Assembly (NCBI GenBank): GCA_900299425.1 | Contig: OMJU01000157.1 | Coordinates: 1-33,314, forward strand | Reading direction: 5' to 3' | Source: Candidatus Rokuibacteriota bacterium | Lineage (GTDB): Bacteria; Bacteroidota; Bacteroidia; Flavobacteriales; Flavobacteriaceae | Length of the DNA: 33,314 bases | Shown here: positions 18,218 through 26,835 of the stretch, in pieces | Numbering within the stretch: the stretch's first letter is position 1 | Layout of the letters: each line of letters opens with the position of its first letter | Made by a program: the position numbers and the translations under genes | Notes under the pieces: model-generated | What the model was told of the DNA's origin: nothing | Seen by the model: the letters and a program-made list of their open reading frames with translations, nothing else | The model's database searches: none

Positions 18218-19663
18218 TTATGGTTTATAACTGATACAAATATTTTTAGGTTCGGTAAAAAAGCGCAAAGCTTCAAATCCACCTTCACGCCCCACACCGC
18301 TTGCCTTAACTCCGCCAAAAGGAGTTCTCAGGTCTCGATTAAGCCAAGTATTTACCCAAACGATGCCTGATTCAAGTTGCTGACCAAAGCGCATAGAACG
18401 ATCTAAATCAGAGGTCCATAGGCTGGCCGAAAGACCATAAGGAACACTGTTAGCCATTTCGATGACCTGGGCCTCAGAATCAAAAGGCATTATGGTAACT
18501 ACAGGGCCAAAAATTTCTTCTTGATTTACACGACACAAATGGTCATTTACTTCGATTACTGTGGGTTCTAAATAATAACCCTCGGGATGTTGAGGCACAT
18601 CGGCTTTATTGCCACCACAGAGCAATAAGCCTCCCTGGTTTTGGGCCAGGTCGATATAATTCAAGATTTTTTGGCGATGCTCCTTTGAAATGACAGCACC
18701 CAAATCTACCTCATGGTTGGGTGGCCCCACCCGAAGTTGGGTAACTCTGCTGACAAAGTCTTCTTTAAATTTCGCGTAAATCGAACGCTCTACAAAAATA
18801 CGGCTGCCGCACAGACAAATCTGTCCTTGATTGGCAAATGATGACTTTAATGTGATTTCCAGCATGCGCGGATAATCACAATCGGCAAAAATGATATTGG
18901 GGTTTTTCCCGCCTAATTCTAGGGATAATTTTTTTAACATGGGCGCTGCGACTTTGGCAATATGAGCCCCTGTGGCAGTACCTCCGGTAAACGAAATGGC
19001 CTTAATTTCTGGATGGGCGATTATGGCTTGCCCCGCACTAGCACCGGTCCCATGGACAATGTTCAATACCCCCGCAGGCAGTCCTGCTTGCTGACATAAT
19101 TCAGCCAGTAAATGCGCAGTTACAGGAGTGAGTTCACTGGGTTTGGCCACTACCGTATTGCCTGCCGCTAGGGCTGGGGCAATTTTCCAAGTAAATAGGT
19201 AAAGAGGAAGATTCCAAGGGGAAATACAACCCACTACACCTATTGGATGCCGCAGCGTAAAGTTAATGGTGTTCTGGCCAACACTCTCATGGGCTTCGCT
19301 AGAAAATTGAGTCAAGGCATGGGCAAAAAATCGAAAATTACTTGAGGCCCGAGGAATGTCAATGGTTTTGGCCAAGGACAGCGGCTTGCCGCTGTCTTTT
19401 GATTCGGCTTGTGCCAAGCGCTCTAGATTTTCATCTATTAGGTCCGCTATACGAGCCAATAGAGCGCTGCGCTGCTCTAAGGTAGTTTGTCGCCAAGTTA
19501 TAAACGCATTTTTGGCCGCTTGAAATGCCAGTGCTACGTCGTTATCTGAACTTTGCGGTAGACTTCCATAAATCTGCCCCGTCGCCGGCTCAATATTATC
19601 CAGACGCTCCCCCGATAGAGCGTGTTGTAATGTGCCGTTAATATAATTGAGCACCTGAGCCAT
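18218..19663 (-). CDS. Aldehyde dehydrogenase, probable 2-aminomuconic/2-hydroxymuconic semialdehyde dehydrogenase
   Basis: ISPWNLPLYLFTWKIAPALAAGNTVVAKPSE, LELGGKNPNIIF, NQGQICLCGSRIFVE; context. Confidence 0.9.
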   Translation of the reverse strand: MAQVLNYINGTLQHALSGERLDNIEPATGQIYGSLPQSSDNDVALAFQAAKNAFITWRQTTLEQRSALLARIADLIDENLERLAQAESKDSGKPLSLAKTIDIPRASSNFRFFAHALTQFSSEAHESVGQNTINFTLRHPIGVVGCISPWNLPLYLFTWKIAPALAAGNTVVAKPSELTPVTAHLLAELCQQAGLPAGVLNIVHGTGASAGQAIIAHPEIKAISFTGGTATGAHIAKVAAPMLKKLSLELGGKNPNIIFADCDYPRMLEITLKSSFANQGQICLCGSRIFVERSIYAKFKEDFVSRVTQLRVGPPNHEVDLGAVISKEHRQKILNYIDLAQNQGGLLLCGGNKADVPQHPEGYYLEPTVIEVNDHLCRVNQEEIFGPVVTIMPFDSEAQVIEMANSVPYGLSASLWTSDLDRSMRFGQQLESGIVWVNTWLNRDLRTPFGGVKASGVGREGGFEALRFFTEPKNICISYKP

Positions 19664-20091
19664 TAGTTCATTGGTTTATAGGCCGTAGCTTTGATTTCAA
19701 TAAGCAGCAGTGGATGAGGCAATTGATGCACAGCAACTGTAGTTCGTGCAGGGCCACTTTGGGCATTAAAATACTGTGCGTAAACCGCGTTATACCCTGC
19801 AAAGTCATTCATATTGACCAAAAATGTAGTCAAATCCACTAAGTCTTCTAAACCTGCGCCTTCCGTTTCAAGATAGTCTTTGATGTTATCGAGTACCGCT
19901 ATGGTTTGTTCTTTGATGTCAAGCCGCATACTGCCCATGGCATCCACCTTATGAGCGCCTGCTATTGTATTGTCTGGTTTTCGCGCACTGGTCCCAGAAA
20001 TATACAGATAGTCTCCCACACGTTTGATATGGGGATAAGCGCCTCGGGGAGTAGCTTTGCCTTCGACAAGTTTATTGTTTGATTGTGCCAT
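19663..20091 (-). CDS. RidA-family protein, probable 2-aminomuconate deaminase
   Basis: RidA signature region [25 protein letters not shown]; context between kmo and ALDH. Confidence 0.85.
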   Translation of the reverse strand: MAQSNNKLVEGKATPRGAYPHIKRVGDYLYISGTSARKPDNTIAGAHKVDAMGSMRLDIKEQTIAVLDNIKDYLETEGAGLEDLVDLTTFLVNMNDFAGYNAVYAQYFNAQSGPARTTVAVHQLPHPLLLIEIKATAYKPMN

Positions 20092-20100
20092 AAATACCGT

Positions 20101-21516
20101 TTAATCGTTAGGTTCTTTTTGTTCCAAAAGGGCATTTGTATGCCCTTGAATGAGCAAGAGCTGCTCATCAAGTTCTTGTGATTCGTTTAATTTGTTTTGT
20201 CGCAAAAGCTGTTCAATGGCCCTATCTTGCGCCCGACCTCTAGTCATGGCTTGATGATAGGTGAGCTCAGGACTGAAGGTTACCATGGAGTATTTACTTT
20301 GGTATTGCTCTGATCGCTCTTGTTCCAAACGGACCTCAATTCCTCTTTTGCGCTGAAAAATAGGATCAGCGGTATGCTCTTTCATTTCGTGGAAATTATC
20401 CAAAGCGAGATCAGCGATGGCATCAGCATCCTTTTTGCGTTTTTGTGCAAACTGATCAAAAAGCGCGCTCCACTCTGTAATTCCTGAATCCATGAGTTGA
20501 TCCAGTACCAGAACATCTTCAAAAGAGGCATTCATGCCTTGCCCGTAAAAAGGAACAATGGCATGGGCTGCGTCTCCTAGTATCAGGACATTTCCTTTGG
20601 CATTCCAGGGGCCGCACTTTACCGTTCCTAAGGGTCCTGTAGGATTTTCTTGATACTGCTCGATAAGATCGGGGATCAATTGCAGTAACTCTGGATATTT
20701 TTCCTCAAAATAGTGGCGAATTTGCGGGGCACTTTCTATATGATCGAAGCCATGCGGATACTCGGTGTGACTCATGAATAAGGTCACTGTAAAACTATGA
20801 TCTAAATTGGGTAGTGCGATAATCATATCCTGTCCACGAGGCCAAATATGAAGTGCATCAGCCCTGAGTTGAAATGAGCCATCAGCCCCTGGGGCGATAG
20901 ACAACTCTTTATAGCCATGGCTGAGCCAGTCCAAAGAAAACTTAAAATCTGCGCCATTTTGCTCCTGAAGGGTTTTCCTGACCACAGAACCAGCACCATC
21001 GCAGCCAAAAATCACATTGGCCTGGATTTCAAGAACGGATTTGTCCTGCTGCTCTGGATCGGATGAATTTTGCTCAAATTGGGCAGCACAAGTTTCTAGG
21101 TCAAGACCGATACAGGGGGCATCAAAATATAAATTTACCTTGCCCAATGCTTCAATGGCATCAAGCAGGAGTGCATTGAGCCCTGGCCGTGAGATAGAAT
21201 TGATTGCGGTATTTGGATTGCCACTGTAGGGGCTGAAAAATGGATCCCGCTGAAGTTGATGAATCATGCGACCGTGCATGGGCAGACTAATGGCTAGTGC
21301 TTTTTGGTCCATCCCGGCCATTTTGAGCGCGTTTAATCCGCGATCACTCAAGGCCAAATTTATAGAGCGGCCAGCGTCTAGACTCTGGCGTCGCAAATCG
21401 GGACGCTTCTCCACAAGAGTGACTTGATGTCCTCTTTGAGCCAGTCTTAAGGCCAAAAGGCTGCCACATAAACCAGCGCCAATGATTAATATTTTGTCAT
21501 TTTTGTTCAAGGACAT
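20101..21516 (-). CDS. kmo: Kynurenine 3-monooxygenase (track start 21525; ATG at 21516 overlaps the kynU stop as TGATG)
   Basis: GAGLCGSLLALRLAQRGHQVTLVEKRPD, RSINLALSDRGLNAL, LGDAAHAIVPFYGQGMNASFED. Confidence 0.95.
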   Translation of the reverse strand: MSLNKNDKILIIGAGLCGSLLALRLAQRGHQVTLVEKRPDLRRQSLDAGRSINLALSDRGLNALKMAGMDQKALAISLPMHGRMIHQLQRDPFFSPYSGNPNTAINSISRPGLNALLLDAIEALGKVNLYFDAPCIGLDLETCAAQFEQNSSDPEQQDKSVLEIQANVIFGCDGAGSVVRKTLQEQNGADFKFSLDWLSHGYKELSIAPGADGSFQLRADALHIWPRGQDMIIALPNLDHSFTVTLFMSHTEYPHGFDHIESAPQIRHYFEEKYPELLQLIPDLIEQYQENPTGPLGTVKCGPWNAKGNVLILGDAAHAIVPFYGQGMNASFEDVLVLDQLMDSGITEWSALFDQFAQKRKKDADAIADLALDNFHEMKEHTADPIFQRKRGIEVRLEQERSEQYQSKYSMVTFSPELTYHQAMTRGRAQDRAIEQLLRQNKLNESQELDEQLLLIQGHTNALLEQKEPND

Positions 21517-22775
21517 CACAGACATTGGTTTAAGCGTTGAACAAAATTATAGACATCCTGGTAGCTATTATAAAGTGGGGCAGGGGCCACGCGTATAACA
21601 TCTGGTTCCCGCCAATCACTGACTACGCCTAGATCGGTTAAGGCATCATGGAGTGAGCGGTCGCTGTCTTTAATCTGTAAAGAGAGTTGTGCCCCCCGTT
21701 GCCCAGGATCAAGTGGAGTCATTATTTTTATTTTATCGGTATTCAAATTGGTCAGTAATTCTGCCAAGTAGGCCGTGAGTTGAACTGATTTGTCCCGAAT
21801 CGCTTTCATTGTGGCACGATCAAAAATATCTAAAGAAGCGCGTATGGCGGCCATGGATAAAATAGGTGGATTACTCAGTTGCCAGCCCTCAGCTCCTTCA
21901 ATGGGCTCAAAAGCATCGCGCATTTTGAATCGGGTGACTTTATCATGCCCCCACCACCCTGTAAATCTCGGAAGGTCATGAGCCTTTGCATGCCTTTTAT
22001 GGACAAATACACCACCCAAACTTCCTGGTCCGCTATTGAGGTATTTGTACGTACACCATACACCAAAATCTACATTGTTGTCATGCAGGTCACAAATGAT
22101 GTTACCAGCGCCATGTGCAAGATTAAACCCAACCTTTGCCCCGTAGTGATGCCCAAGTTCGGTGATGGCTCCTATGGGATAAACTTGGCCTGAGTAATAA
22201 TTAGAATTCCCTAACATGATCAGGGCGACGCTATCTTTGTGCTGCTCCATTAATGCTTTTAGACTGGCCATTTGGCAAAGCCCAGTTTCTGGATCAGGCT
22301 TCCACAGCAATAAACTCTGGTTAGGATCATAGCCATGAAATTTTATTTGGCTCTCAACAGCATAACGATCACTTGGAAAAGCATCGGCCTCGATAATTAT
22401 TTTATGACGCTGCCCCGTGGGCCTGTAAAAGGAAACCATCATCAGATGCAAATTTACCGTCAGGGTATTCATGACCACAACTTCTTGGTCTTGGCCTCCC
22501 ACAATTTTTGCCATTTGATGGGTTAAAAGCTCATGGTAAGGCAGCCATGCGTTGTGCCCTTGGGTATGACCTTCGACGCCCCATTTAGCCCAGTGCTCTA
22601 ATTCGTCACTGATGAATTTTTTTGTCTGCTTGGGTTGCAGCCCCAGAGAATTGCCGCAGAGATAGACTAAGGGATTCCCCTTTACATCATTTGGCATTTC
22701 AAATTCTTGGCGATAGGTGGCCAAAACATCGCTTTGGTCGAGCAATTTGGCCTTATTTAGTGCTTGATCGTTCAT
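21516..22775 (-). CDS. kynU: Kynureninase
   Basis: YLCGNSLGLQPKQ, EGHTQGHNAWLPYHELL, CTYKYLNSGPGSLGGVFVH PLP-Lys region. Confidence 0.96.
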   Translation of the reverse strand: MNDQALNKAKLLDQSDVLATYRQEFEMPNDVKGNPLVYLCGNSLGLQPKQTKKFISDELEHWAKWGVEGHTQGHNAWLPYHELLTHQMAKIVGGQDQEVVVMNTLTVNLHLMMVSFYRPTGQRHKIIIEADAFPSDRYAVESQIKFHGYDPNQSLLLWKPDPETGLCQMASLKALMEQHKDSVALIMLGNSNYYSGQVYPIGAITELGHHYGAKVGFNLAHGAGNIICDLHDNNVDFGVWCTYKYLNSGPGSLGGVFVHKRHAKAHDLPRFTGWWGHDKVTRFKMRDAFEPIEGAEGWQLSNPPILSMAAIRASLDIFDRATMKAIRDKSVQLTAYLAELLTNLNTDKIKIMTPLDPGQRGAQLSLQIKDSDRSLHDALTDLGVVSDWREPDVIRVAPAPLYNSYQDVYNFVQRLNQCL

Positions 22776-22905
22776 CCGTTGATTAAAGTGGAAACTTCAA
22801 TCCCTAAATTTACGGAATATGCCCTAGTCCTCCTATAATTTACTATTTTTAAGTCTAGAAAAAATTAATCCCCAAGCGACAAACGCTTGAACCTAATAAA
22901 ATGCT

Positions 22906-23085
22906 ATGACTACAGAACACGTTACTCAAGTAAATTTAATCGAAAACGGCCCGGTAGTGGTCGTTGGAACCATTGACCTGCATCATCCCGATGGCACTGT
23001 GGAACGCCGTGAGCGGCGCAGTTCTTTTTGTCGTTGTGGTAAAAGCGCGAGCATGCCACTTTGCGACGGAAGCCACAAAAACTAA
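22906..23085 (+). CDS. CDGSH iron-sulfur domain protein, 59 aa (absent from supplied ORF track)
   Basis: ATG at 22906, TAA at 23083-23085; MTTEHVTQVNLIENGPVVVVGTIDLHHPDGTVERRERRSSFCRCGKSASMPLCDGSHKN with full CxCx2Sx3PxCDGSH signature. Confidence 0.93.
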   Translation: MTTEHVTQVNLIENGPVVVVGTIDLHHPDGTVERRERRSSFCRCGKSASMPLCDGSHKN

Positions 23086-23096
23086 AGCAGCTACTT

Positions 23097-23786
23097 TCAT
23101 GGTTTAAATAGCTGTGGCAGTTTTGCCATGACGCGTTTTAATCGCGGGATAGAGGTATTGACAATGTAGGGGTGATAAGGGTGGTTGGCCTCATAATCCT
23201 GATGATAATCTTCTGCAGGCCAAAATTTATCAAAAGCCATAACCTGTGCAGCCACTTTGCCTTTGCCTAATTCTTGTTCTAAGTCACTGATTTGCTGCGC
23301 TATAATATTGGCCTCTTCCTTATTTTGGTAGAATAGAATACTGCGGTATTGATTGCCTTGATCGGGTCCTTGACCATTAAATTGACTTATATTTTGCGAG
23401 GCGAAATAAACCTGAATTATGGTTGCGAAATCGATGAGGTTTGGATCGTAGTAAACTACCACAGCCTCAGCATGGCCAGTCAGTCCAGTATTGCTGGCGC
23501 CATAAGTAGGATATGGGGTATGGCCTCCAGCATAACCAGAAATGACTTCTTGGACGCCGGTAAGTCTTTCATAAATCGCCTCAACACACCAGAAACATCC
23601 ACTGGCTAAATAAGCTTTACTGAGTCCTGTTTGGTCCATCTTCTCAATATGCTCAATACTCTGTGTGAAGTCTGCGGCATTATAACCTGTATTGATGGTT
23701 GTTTTGTTTTGACAACTAGCTAGGTTTGGGGTCAAAAGTGCTATTGTCACAAAATATCGAAAGAGTCTTTTTAAATTCATAAGCAT
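23097..23786 (-). CDS. msrA: Peptide-methionine (S)-S-oxide reductase, predicted lipoprotein (track start TTG at 23795; ATG at 23786 or 23780 more likely)
   Basis: ASGCFWCVEAIYERLTGVQEVISGYAGG, TGHAEAV; lipobox LASC in the N-terminus. Confidence 0.95.
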   Translation of the reverse strand: MLMNLKRLFRYFVTIALLTPNLASCQNKTTINTGYNAADFTQSIEHIEKMDQTGLSKAYLASGCFWCVEAIYERLTGVQEVISGYAGGHTPYPTYGASNTGLTGHAEAVVVYYDPNLIDFATIIQVYFASQNISQFNGQGPDQGNQYRSILFYQNKEEANIIAQQISDLEQELGKGKVAAQVMAFDKFWPAEDYHQDYEANHPYHPYIVNTSIPRLKRVMAKLPQLFKP

Positions 23787-23806
23787 ATTTTTCAAGAATA
23801 AAGGTC

Positions 23807-23835
23807 AAAAAAAACGCCTTCGAAGAAGGCGTTTT
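23807..23835 (-). terminator. Rho-independent terminator for the 23840-24622 gene
   Basis: CGCCTTC-GAA-GAAGGCG stem flanked by A/T runs; minus strand ends in 8 T. Confidence 0.88.
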
Positions 23836-23839
23836 GAGA

Positions 23840-24622
23840 TTATTTTAACTTAGCAAATAAGGCTTCCATTTTCTCGCGCTCTTCATCGGCAAGATTTGGA
23901 TCAACCAAGATTCGTCCGCTGTGCTCGTCTGTAATAATTTTTTTTCTGGCAGCAATTTCCATCTGTACTTGTGGCGGAATCGTAAAGAACGACCCTCCTG
24001 AAGCACCGCGCTCAATGGCCACTACGGCAAGTCCGTTTTTCACATTGCCACGGATGCGTTTGTAGGCGTTATAAAGGCGCTCTTCGATGTCTTGTGCATA
24101 TTTTTCAGATTCCTTTAAAAGTGCTTGTTCCTCTTTTTCAGTTTCTGCAAGAATTTCATCGAGTTCCCCTTGTTTGTGCTTAAGGTGCTCTTCACGCTTT
24201 GCCAAGCGCTCTTTGGTTTCCTCGATAATGAGGTTCTTTTGTTCAATCTGAGCCTGATGCTCGCGAATTTGCTTTTCGGCCAATTGAATTTCTAGCTCTT
24301 GGAATTCGATTTCCTTGCTCAAGCTATTGTATTCACGATTGTTACGTACTTTATCTTGCTGACCTGTGTATTTTTTAATCAGGGCTTTGGCCTCCTCGAT
24401 CAGATTTTTGCGATCTTTAATACCATCTTGAATCATTTCAAGATCAGCATTGAGTTTTTCCAAGCGTGTATTTAAGCCAGCCACTTCATCGGCCAAGTCT
24501 TCTACCTCAAGGGGTAACTCTCCGCGGACATTGCGAATTTCATCAACTCGAGAATCGATGAGTTGAAGATCGAACAATGCGCGCAACTTTTCTTCTACCG
24601 TGGTTTCTGTTTTCTTTGCCAT
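23840..24622 (-). CDS. C4-type zinc-ribbon family coiled-coil protein lacking the zinc cysteines
   Basis: Long coiled coil; VAIERGASGGSFFTIPPQVQMEIAARKKIITDEHSGRILVDP aligns with the family C-terminus. Confidence 0.85.
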   Translation of the reverse strand: MAKKTETTVEEKLRALFDLQLIDSRVDEIRNVRGELPLEVEDLADEVAGLNTRLEKLNADLEMIQDGIKDRKNLIEEAKALIKKYTGQQDKVRNNREYNSLSKEIEFQELEIQLAEKQIREHQAQIEQKNLIIEETKERLAKREEHLKHKQGELDEILAETEKEEQALLKESEKYAQDIEERLYNAYKRIRGNVKNGLAVVAIERGASGGSFFTIPPQVQMEIAARKKIITDEHSGRILVDPNLADEEREKMEALFAKLK

Positions 24623-24627
24623 ACAGT

Positions 24628-25743
24628 TTAGTAGTAACTTATAGGATTGGTCTTAACGTTTGATTTTTTCACCTTGACCGTGGGCAAGGAGGGTGCAAAA
24701 TTAGTAAATTTTTTGCTAAGGTAATCAACAATTAGGTCTTTTGTGAATTGTTCACTTTCATAATGACCGATGTCCATCAAGGCAAAGTCCTTTTGGCCCT
24801 TAAAAAAATCGTGATATTTAAGATCAGCGGTGATATAGACTTGAGCGCCAAGAGCTTTGGCCTGATCTATAGCAAAACTTCCGCTGCCCCCTAAAACCGC
24901 TACCGAGGTGATTTGCTTTAATTCATTATTGCTGTGTTTGATGCATCCACAGTTAAAATCAGATTTAACTTTTTTCAACAGGGCATCAAAGGACAAAGCA
25001 CTGGGCAGAGTGCCAATAAGTCCCATGCCGACCTCGGGACAAGTTTGATCCAACGGAACAATGTCAAAGGCTACTTCTTCATAGGGATGAGCCTGTTTCA
25101 AAGCTGCTATTATGGCCCGTTTTTGATGCTGCAAAAACGTCATTTGAATTTGGGTCTCTTGTTCAGAATGCCGCAATCCAAGTTTACCGAGTTTAGGCTC
25201 TGCTCCGTCCATGGGTTTGAATGTTCCCGTGCCCTCAAGGTTAAAACTGCACTCCTGATAATTGCCAAGTGCTCCGCCGCCCGCCTCAAAGAGGGCTGTC
25301 CTGAGGGCTTCTGCATCTTTTTGGGGTACATAGGTAACGAGCTTAAACATTACCTGCTGTTTGGGCATGAGTACCTTTGTATTTTTCAAGCCTAAAACTT
25401 GGGCCATACCAGCGGAAACTCCGTGTGGCATATTGTCTAAAGCAGTATGTAATGCGATTATGGCGATATCATTTTTAATGGCCTTGACCACTGTGCGAGA
25501 GACATAGTCTATGGGTTGGAGTGATTTTAGCCCAGAAAAAATAATCGGATGAAAGCTGACAATAAGGTTACAATCCTCTGCTAAGGCCTCATCGACCACG
25601 CTTTCTAATGTGTCTAAACTGACCAGTACGCCAGTGATCTCAGTCTTGGGATCACCCACCAGCAATCCTGTATTGTCAAAGTCCTCGCTGTAAGTTAGTG
25701 GCGCCCATTGATCCAAAATCCTTAATACGTCTGCTACCTGCAT
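24628..25743 (-). CDS. Nif3-like dinuclear metal centre hexameric protein
   Basis: SFHPIIFSGLKSL, HTALDNMPHGVSAGMAQVLGL, GGSGSFAIDQAKALGAQVYITADLKYHDFF, DIGHYESE. Confidence 0.93.
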   Translation of the reverse strand: MQVADVLRILDQWAPLTYSEDFDNTGLLVGDPKTEITGVLVSLDTLESVVDEALAEDCNLIVSFHPIIFSGLKSLQPIDYVSRTVVKAIKNDIAIIALHTALDNMPHGVSAGMAQVLGLKNTKVLMPKQQVMFKLVTYVPQKDAEALRTALFEAGGGALGNYQECSFNLEGTGTFKPMDGAEPKLGKLGLRHSEQETQIQMTFLQHQKRAIIAALKQAHPYEEVAFDIVPLDQTCPEVGMGLIGTLPSALSFDALLKKVKSDFNCGCIKHSNNELKQITSVAVLGGSGSFAIDQAKALGAQVYITADLKYHDFFKGQKDFALMDIGHYESEQFTKDLIVDYLSKKFTNFAPSLPTVKVKKSNVKTNPISYY

Positions 25744-25824
25744 AAGTGAAATTTTATGGTAAAGATAAAAAAGTATACTTTCGTTGTGATGACAGCGTTT
25801 ACTTTAGCCCTAGTTAGCCATTGA

Positions 25825-26835
25825 ATGAAATTTATCACAGCGCCATTTTCTTTGTTTTACGGCAGTGTGCTTGCACTGCGAAACTGGGCTTTTGACCGTG
25901 GTATATTGCCGCAGCACGAATTTAACATTCCTGTGATTTGTGTAGGCAATCTCAGCGTGGGGGGAACTGGCAAGTCTCCTATGATTGAATACTTGGCCGA
26001 TTTACTTTCGCAAGAATATACAGTGGGTATCGTGAGTCGGGGCTATGGCCGCAAAACCAAAGGTTATATTGAAGTTACGGATCAGCATACTGCTATTGAG
26101 GTCGGTGATGAGCCTCTTCAGTTCAAACGTAAATTCCCAAAATTGACTGTTGTGGTTTGTGCCGATAGAGTAGAGGCCATAAAATCAATAGAAAATCACT
26201 GCGAAGTGATCCTCTTAGATGATGCTTTTCAGCATCGATATGTGCGTCCGGCCATAAATATACTCTTGACTCAATATCATTTGCCTTATTACAAAGATCG
26301 GGTGCTGCCTTGGGGCAGGCTGCGCGAATGGGCCTCTGGCGCAAAACGTGCTGACCTAATCTTAATGACCAAATGTCCAGAGAACCTGGCCTACGCCCAA
26401 GGACAATCCTTGCAATTTGATTTAAGGCTCAGCGAGGACCAAAGTTTTTATGCCACAACTATCGACTACAGCGACCAATGTATTGGCCCCCATGAAAAAA
26501 TAGAACTCGATGAATTTGTCAAATTACCATTTACATTGGTTACGGGCATAGCCCGTCCAGAACCTTTGGTCGCTCAGCTCGCGAAAAAAGGTGCAAAGTT
26601 TGCGCATTTTGCCTTTGCGGATCATCATAATTTTACCAAGGCGGAAATCGAAAAATTAAGGCAACAGGACCTTATTCTTACCACAGAAAAGGACTTTCAA
26701 AGGCTAGGAGACCAGCTCCAAAAACGCGCCATTTATTATTGGCCGATCAAAACTAAATTTCTCTTTGATCGCAAGCAGGCTTTTGATTTAGAAATTTTAA
26801 GACGTGTAGCGCATCACCGATCATTTGCTGGCTGA
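25825..26835 (+). CDS. lpxK: Tetraacyldisaccharide 4'-kinase
   Basis: VGNLSVGGTGKSPMIEYL P-loop, VSRGYGRKTKGYIEV, GDEPLQFKRKFP, LLDDAFQHRYV. Confidence 0.95.
   Translation: MKFITAPFSLFYGSVLALRNWAFDRGILPQHEFNIPVICVGNLSVGGTGKSPMIEYLADLLSQEYTVGIVSRGYGRKTKGYIEVTDQHTAIEVGDEPLQFKRKFPKLTVVVCADRVEAIKSIENHCEVILLDDAFQHRYVRPAINILLTQYHLPYYKDRVLPWGRLREWASGAKRADLILMTKCPENLAYAQGQSLQFDLRLSEDQSFYATTIDYSDQCIGPHEKIELDEFVKLPFTLVTGIARPEPLVAQLAKKGAKFAHFAFADHHNFTKAEIEKLRQQDLILTTEKDFQRLGDQLQKRAIYYWPIKTKFLFDRKQAFDLEILRRVAHHRSFAG

Noticed and set aside
24934-25395. 153 aa plus-strand ORF antisense to the Nif3-like gene
   Set aside because: Overlaps a clear family member; translation has no recognisable domain and looks like antisense composition
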